From contig JAFDBP010000133.1 of assembly GCA_019313245.1 (NCBI GenBank), positions 1-36,222 of the forward strand: a DNA stretch of 36,222 bases, read 5' to 3'. The translations under genes were made by a program, and so were the position numbers. Positions 34,649 through 36,222 of this stretch are shown one piece after another. Position 1 is the stretch's first letter; each line of letters starts with the position of its first letter. Origin of the DNA: Deltaproteobacteria bacterium (GTDB lineage Bacteria; Myxococcota_A; UBA9160; SMWR01). The notes under the pieces are model-generated. The model ran no database searches. It was not told the DNA's origin and saw nothing but the letters and a program-made list of their open reading frames with translations.

Positions 34649-36076
34649 ATGACGACACCGGCCCCCCCGATTTCGAGCGACGCCAACCTGCTGAACAAGG
34701 TCTGGGACGCCCACGCCGTGCGCGAGCTGCCGAGCGGCCAGACCCAGCTCTTCATCGGCCTCCACCTGATCCACGAGGTCACGAGCCCGCAGGCCTTCGC
34801 GATGCTGCGCGAAATGAAGCTGCCCGTGCGCTCCCCCGAGCGCACGCTCGCGACGGTCGACCACATCATCCCGACGCTCTCCCAGCAGCGGCCCCTCGCC
34901 GACGACCTCGCCGAACAGATGATGGGCGCGATCGAGAAGAACTGCGCGGAGCACGGCATCCGCCTGCTCGATACCGCGAGCGGCCAGCAGGGGATCGTTC
35001 ACGTGATCGGGCCGGAGCTCGGGCTCACCCAGCCCGGCATGACGATCGCCTGCGGCGACAGCCACACCTCGACGCACGGCGCGTTCGGCGCGATGGCGTT
35101 CGGCATCGGCACCAGCCAGGTGCGCGACGTGCTCGCCACCCAATGCCTCGCGCTCTCGAAACCGAAGGTGCGCCGGATCGACGTGAGCGGAAAGCTCCGG
35201 CCGGGCGTCTACGCCAAGGACGTCATCCTCGCGATCATCCGCCGGCTCGGCGTCAAAGGCGGCGTCGGTTACGCCTACGAATACGGCGGCCCCGTCATCG
35301 ACGCGATGTCGATCGAAGAGCGGCTCACGATCTGCAACATGTCGATCGAGGGCGGCGCGCGCTGCGGTTACGCGAATCCCGACGAGACCACCTTCGAATA
35401 TCTGCGCGGCCGCGAGTTCGCACCGCAAGGCGCGTCGTTCGACCGCGCCGTCGCCTGGTGGAAGTCCCTCGCGAGCCCGGCGGACGCGGCCTACGACGAT
35501 CGGGTCGAACTCGACGGCAACGCGATCGCACCGTCGGTGAGCTGGGGCATCACCCCGGGTCAGAACCTCGGCATCGACGAGCGCCTGCCCTACCCCGCCG
35601 ACGCACCCGAGGAAGAGCGCGCCTCGCTCGAGGAGGCCTACCGCTACATGTCGCTCAAACCCGGCGACCCGATCGAGGGCACGCCGATCCAGGTCGCGTT
35701 CATCGGCTCGTGCACCAACGGCCGGATCTCGGATTTGCGCGAAGCCGCGCGGGTTGCGCGCAGCGGCCGGGTTGCGCCGGGCGTCAAGGCGCTCGTGGTT
35801 CCGGGTTCGCAGGCCGTCGCGCGCGAGGCCGAGGCCGAGGGCTTGCACGAGATCTTCCGCGCGGCGGGTTTCGAGTGGCGGCTCGCGGGTTGTTCGATGT
35901 GCCTCGCGATGAACCCCGACAAGCTGGTGGATCGCGAGATCTGCGCGTCGTCGAGCAACCGCAACTTCAAGGGACGGCAGGGTTCACCGACGGGTCGCAC
36001 CCTGCTGATGTCGCCCGCGATGGTCGCGGCCGCGGCGATCGAGGGCCACGTGGTGGATGTGCGGGGGATGCTATGA
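34649..36076 (+). CDS. leuC: 3-isopropylmalate dehydratase large subunit LeuC
   Basis: The 475-residue protein matches LeuC length and blocks: [44 protein letters not shown] and [14 protein letters not shown]. The last two supply the three cysteines that bind the [4Fe-4S] cluster. With LeuD it isomerises 2-isopropylmalate to 3-isopropylmalate in leucine biosynthesis. The ATG at 34649 ([24 protein letters not shown]) is preferred to the ORF start at 34610. Its stop overlaps the leuD start (ATGA), indicating coupling. Confidence 0.97.
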   Translation: MTTPAPPISSDANLLNKVWDAHAVRELPSGQTQLFIGLHLIHEVTSPQAFAMLREMKLPVRSPERTLATVDHIIPTLSQQRPLADDLAEQMMGAIEKNCAEHGIRLLDTASGQQGIVHVIGPELGLTQPGMTIACGDSHTSTHGAFGAMAFGIGTSQVRDVLATQCLALSKPKVRRIDVSGKLRPGVYAKDVILAIIRRLGVKGGVGYAYEYGGPVIDAMSIEERLTICNMSIEGGARCGYANPDETTFEYLRGREFAPQGASFDRAVAWWKSLASPADAAYDDRVELDGNAIAPSVSWGITPGQNLGIDERLPYPADAPEEERASLEEAYRYMSLKPGDPIEGTPIQVAFIGSCTNGRISDLREAARVARSGRVAPGVKALVVPGSQAVAREAEAEGLHEIFRAAGFEWRLAGCSMCLAMNPDKLVDREICASSSNRNFKGRQGSPTGRTLLMSPAMVAAAAIEGHVVDVRGML

Positions 36077-36222
36077 CGGCGATCGACCGCGTAGAAGGGC
36101 GCGCTTGCGTGCTGCGCGGAAATGACATCGACACCGACCGGATCATTCCGGCGCGCTACCTGCGCGCAATCACCTTCGACGGCCTCGGCGAGCACGCGTT
36201 CGAAGACGACCGCATCCAGGCC
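36073..36222 (+). CDS. leuD: 3-isopropylmalate dehydratase small subunit LeuD (3' partial)
   Basis: Only the first 50 codons are present before the window ends. The sequence [32 protein letters not shown] is the typical LeuD N-terminus. It overlaps leuC by four bases, so the two form one translational unit. Confidence 0.92.
   Translation, partial: MTAIDRVEGRACVLRGNDIDTDRIIPARYLRAITFDGLGEHAFEDDRIQA

Noticed and set aside
33806-35848. 680-residue minus-strand ORF
   Set aside because: Antisense of leuC and out of frame with the carboxylesterase; His/Asp/Arg-rich shadow.

Overview
The window is GC-rich and gene-dense, and it looks like a chromosomal segment of an uncultured Gram-negative bacterium. 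Markers of an outer membrane and periplasm are a TonB-dependent receptor, several lipoprotein signals, a LolA-like protein, a periplasmic alpha-carbonic anhydrase and a PEP-CTERM protein. The overall style (MshEN-type protein without ATPase, stand-alone DnaE2, serine/threonine-proline-rich surface protein, sigma-54 promoter, MTTB/corrinoid pair) suits a lineage formerly placed in Deltaproteobacteria, such as Myxococcota or Binatota relatives. That assignment is inference; there is no rRNA in the window.

Left part (1-10 kb): the 3' part of a surface protein with a [10 protein letters not shown] tandem repeat and four LCYK/DQF modules; an SGNH hydrolase whose 3' end lies inside an 88-bp inverted-repeat element; a leftward, translationally coupled response regulator and FAD amine-oxidase/protoporphyrinogen-oxidase-like gene; error-prone polymerase DnaE2; two overlapping paralogous PDZ-M48 metalloproteases; and a convergent LolA-like protein.

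Middle (10-21.9 kb): msrA, a YbjN-like protein, a small membrane protein, transketolase, a thioredoxin-fold 2Fe-2S ferredoxin, an MshEN/GAF-like protein, a divergent pair (exported C-terminally anchored protein and BtuF-like lipoprotein), a PuuB/DAO-type FAD oxidase, a small exported protein, alpha-carbonic anhydrase and a PafA-like phosphatase.

Right part (22-36 kb): a non-pyrrolysine MTTB-family methyltransferase and its corrinoid protein, preceded by a near-consensus sigma-54 -24/-12 promoter and a repeated TGACTC-type motif that may be an activator site. Then come a lipoprotein, a patatin-like phospholipase, an unrecognised 182-aa protein and an APC-type permease. A leftward group follows, reading PEP-CTERM protein, TonB-dependent receptor, steroid 5-alpha-reductase-like membrane protein. 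A gene-free stretch with a cluster of palindromes, tRNA-Pro(UGG), a carboxylesterase and leuC-leuD (leuD cut by the window edge) complete the window.

Functional themes: (i) corrinoid-dependent demethylation of a methylated amine, with a permease and an orphan BtuF-like binding protein in the wider neighbourhood; (ii) outer-membrane uptake linked to a lipid or steroid reductase; (iii) envelope proteolysis and maintenance; (iv) ordinary housekeeping (tkt, leuCD, msrA, tRNA-Pro). The most promising leads are the sigma-54-driven MTTB operon, the receptor/5-alpha-reductase/PEP-CTERM group, the palindrome cluster near 33.4 kb, the 88-bp inverted-repeat element and the paired-cysteine logic of the LCYK repeats.
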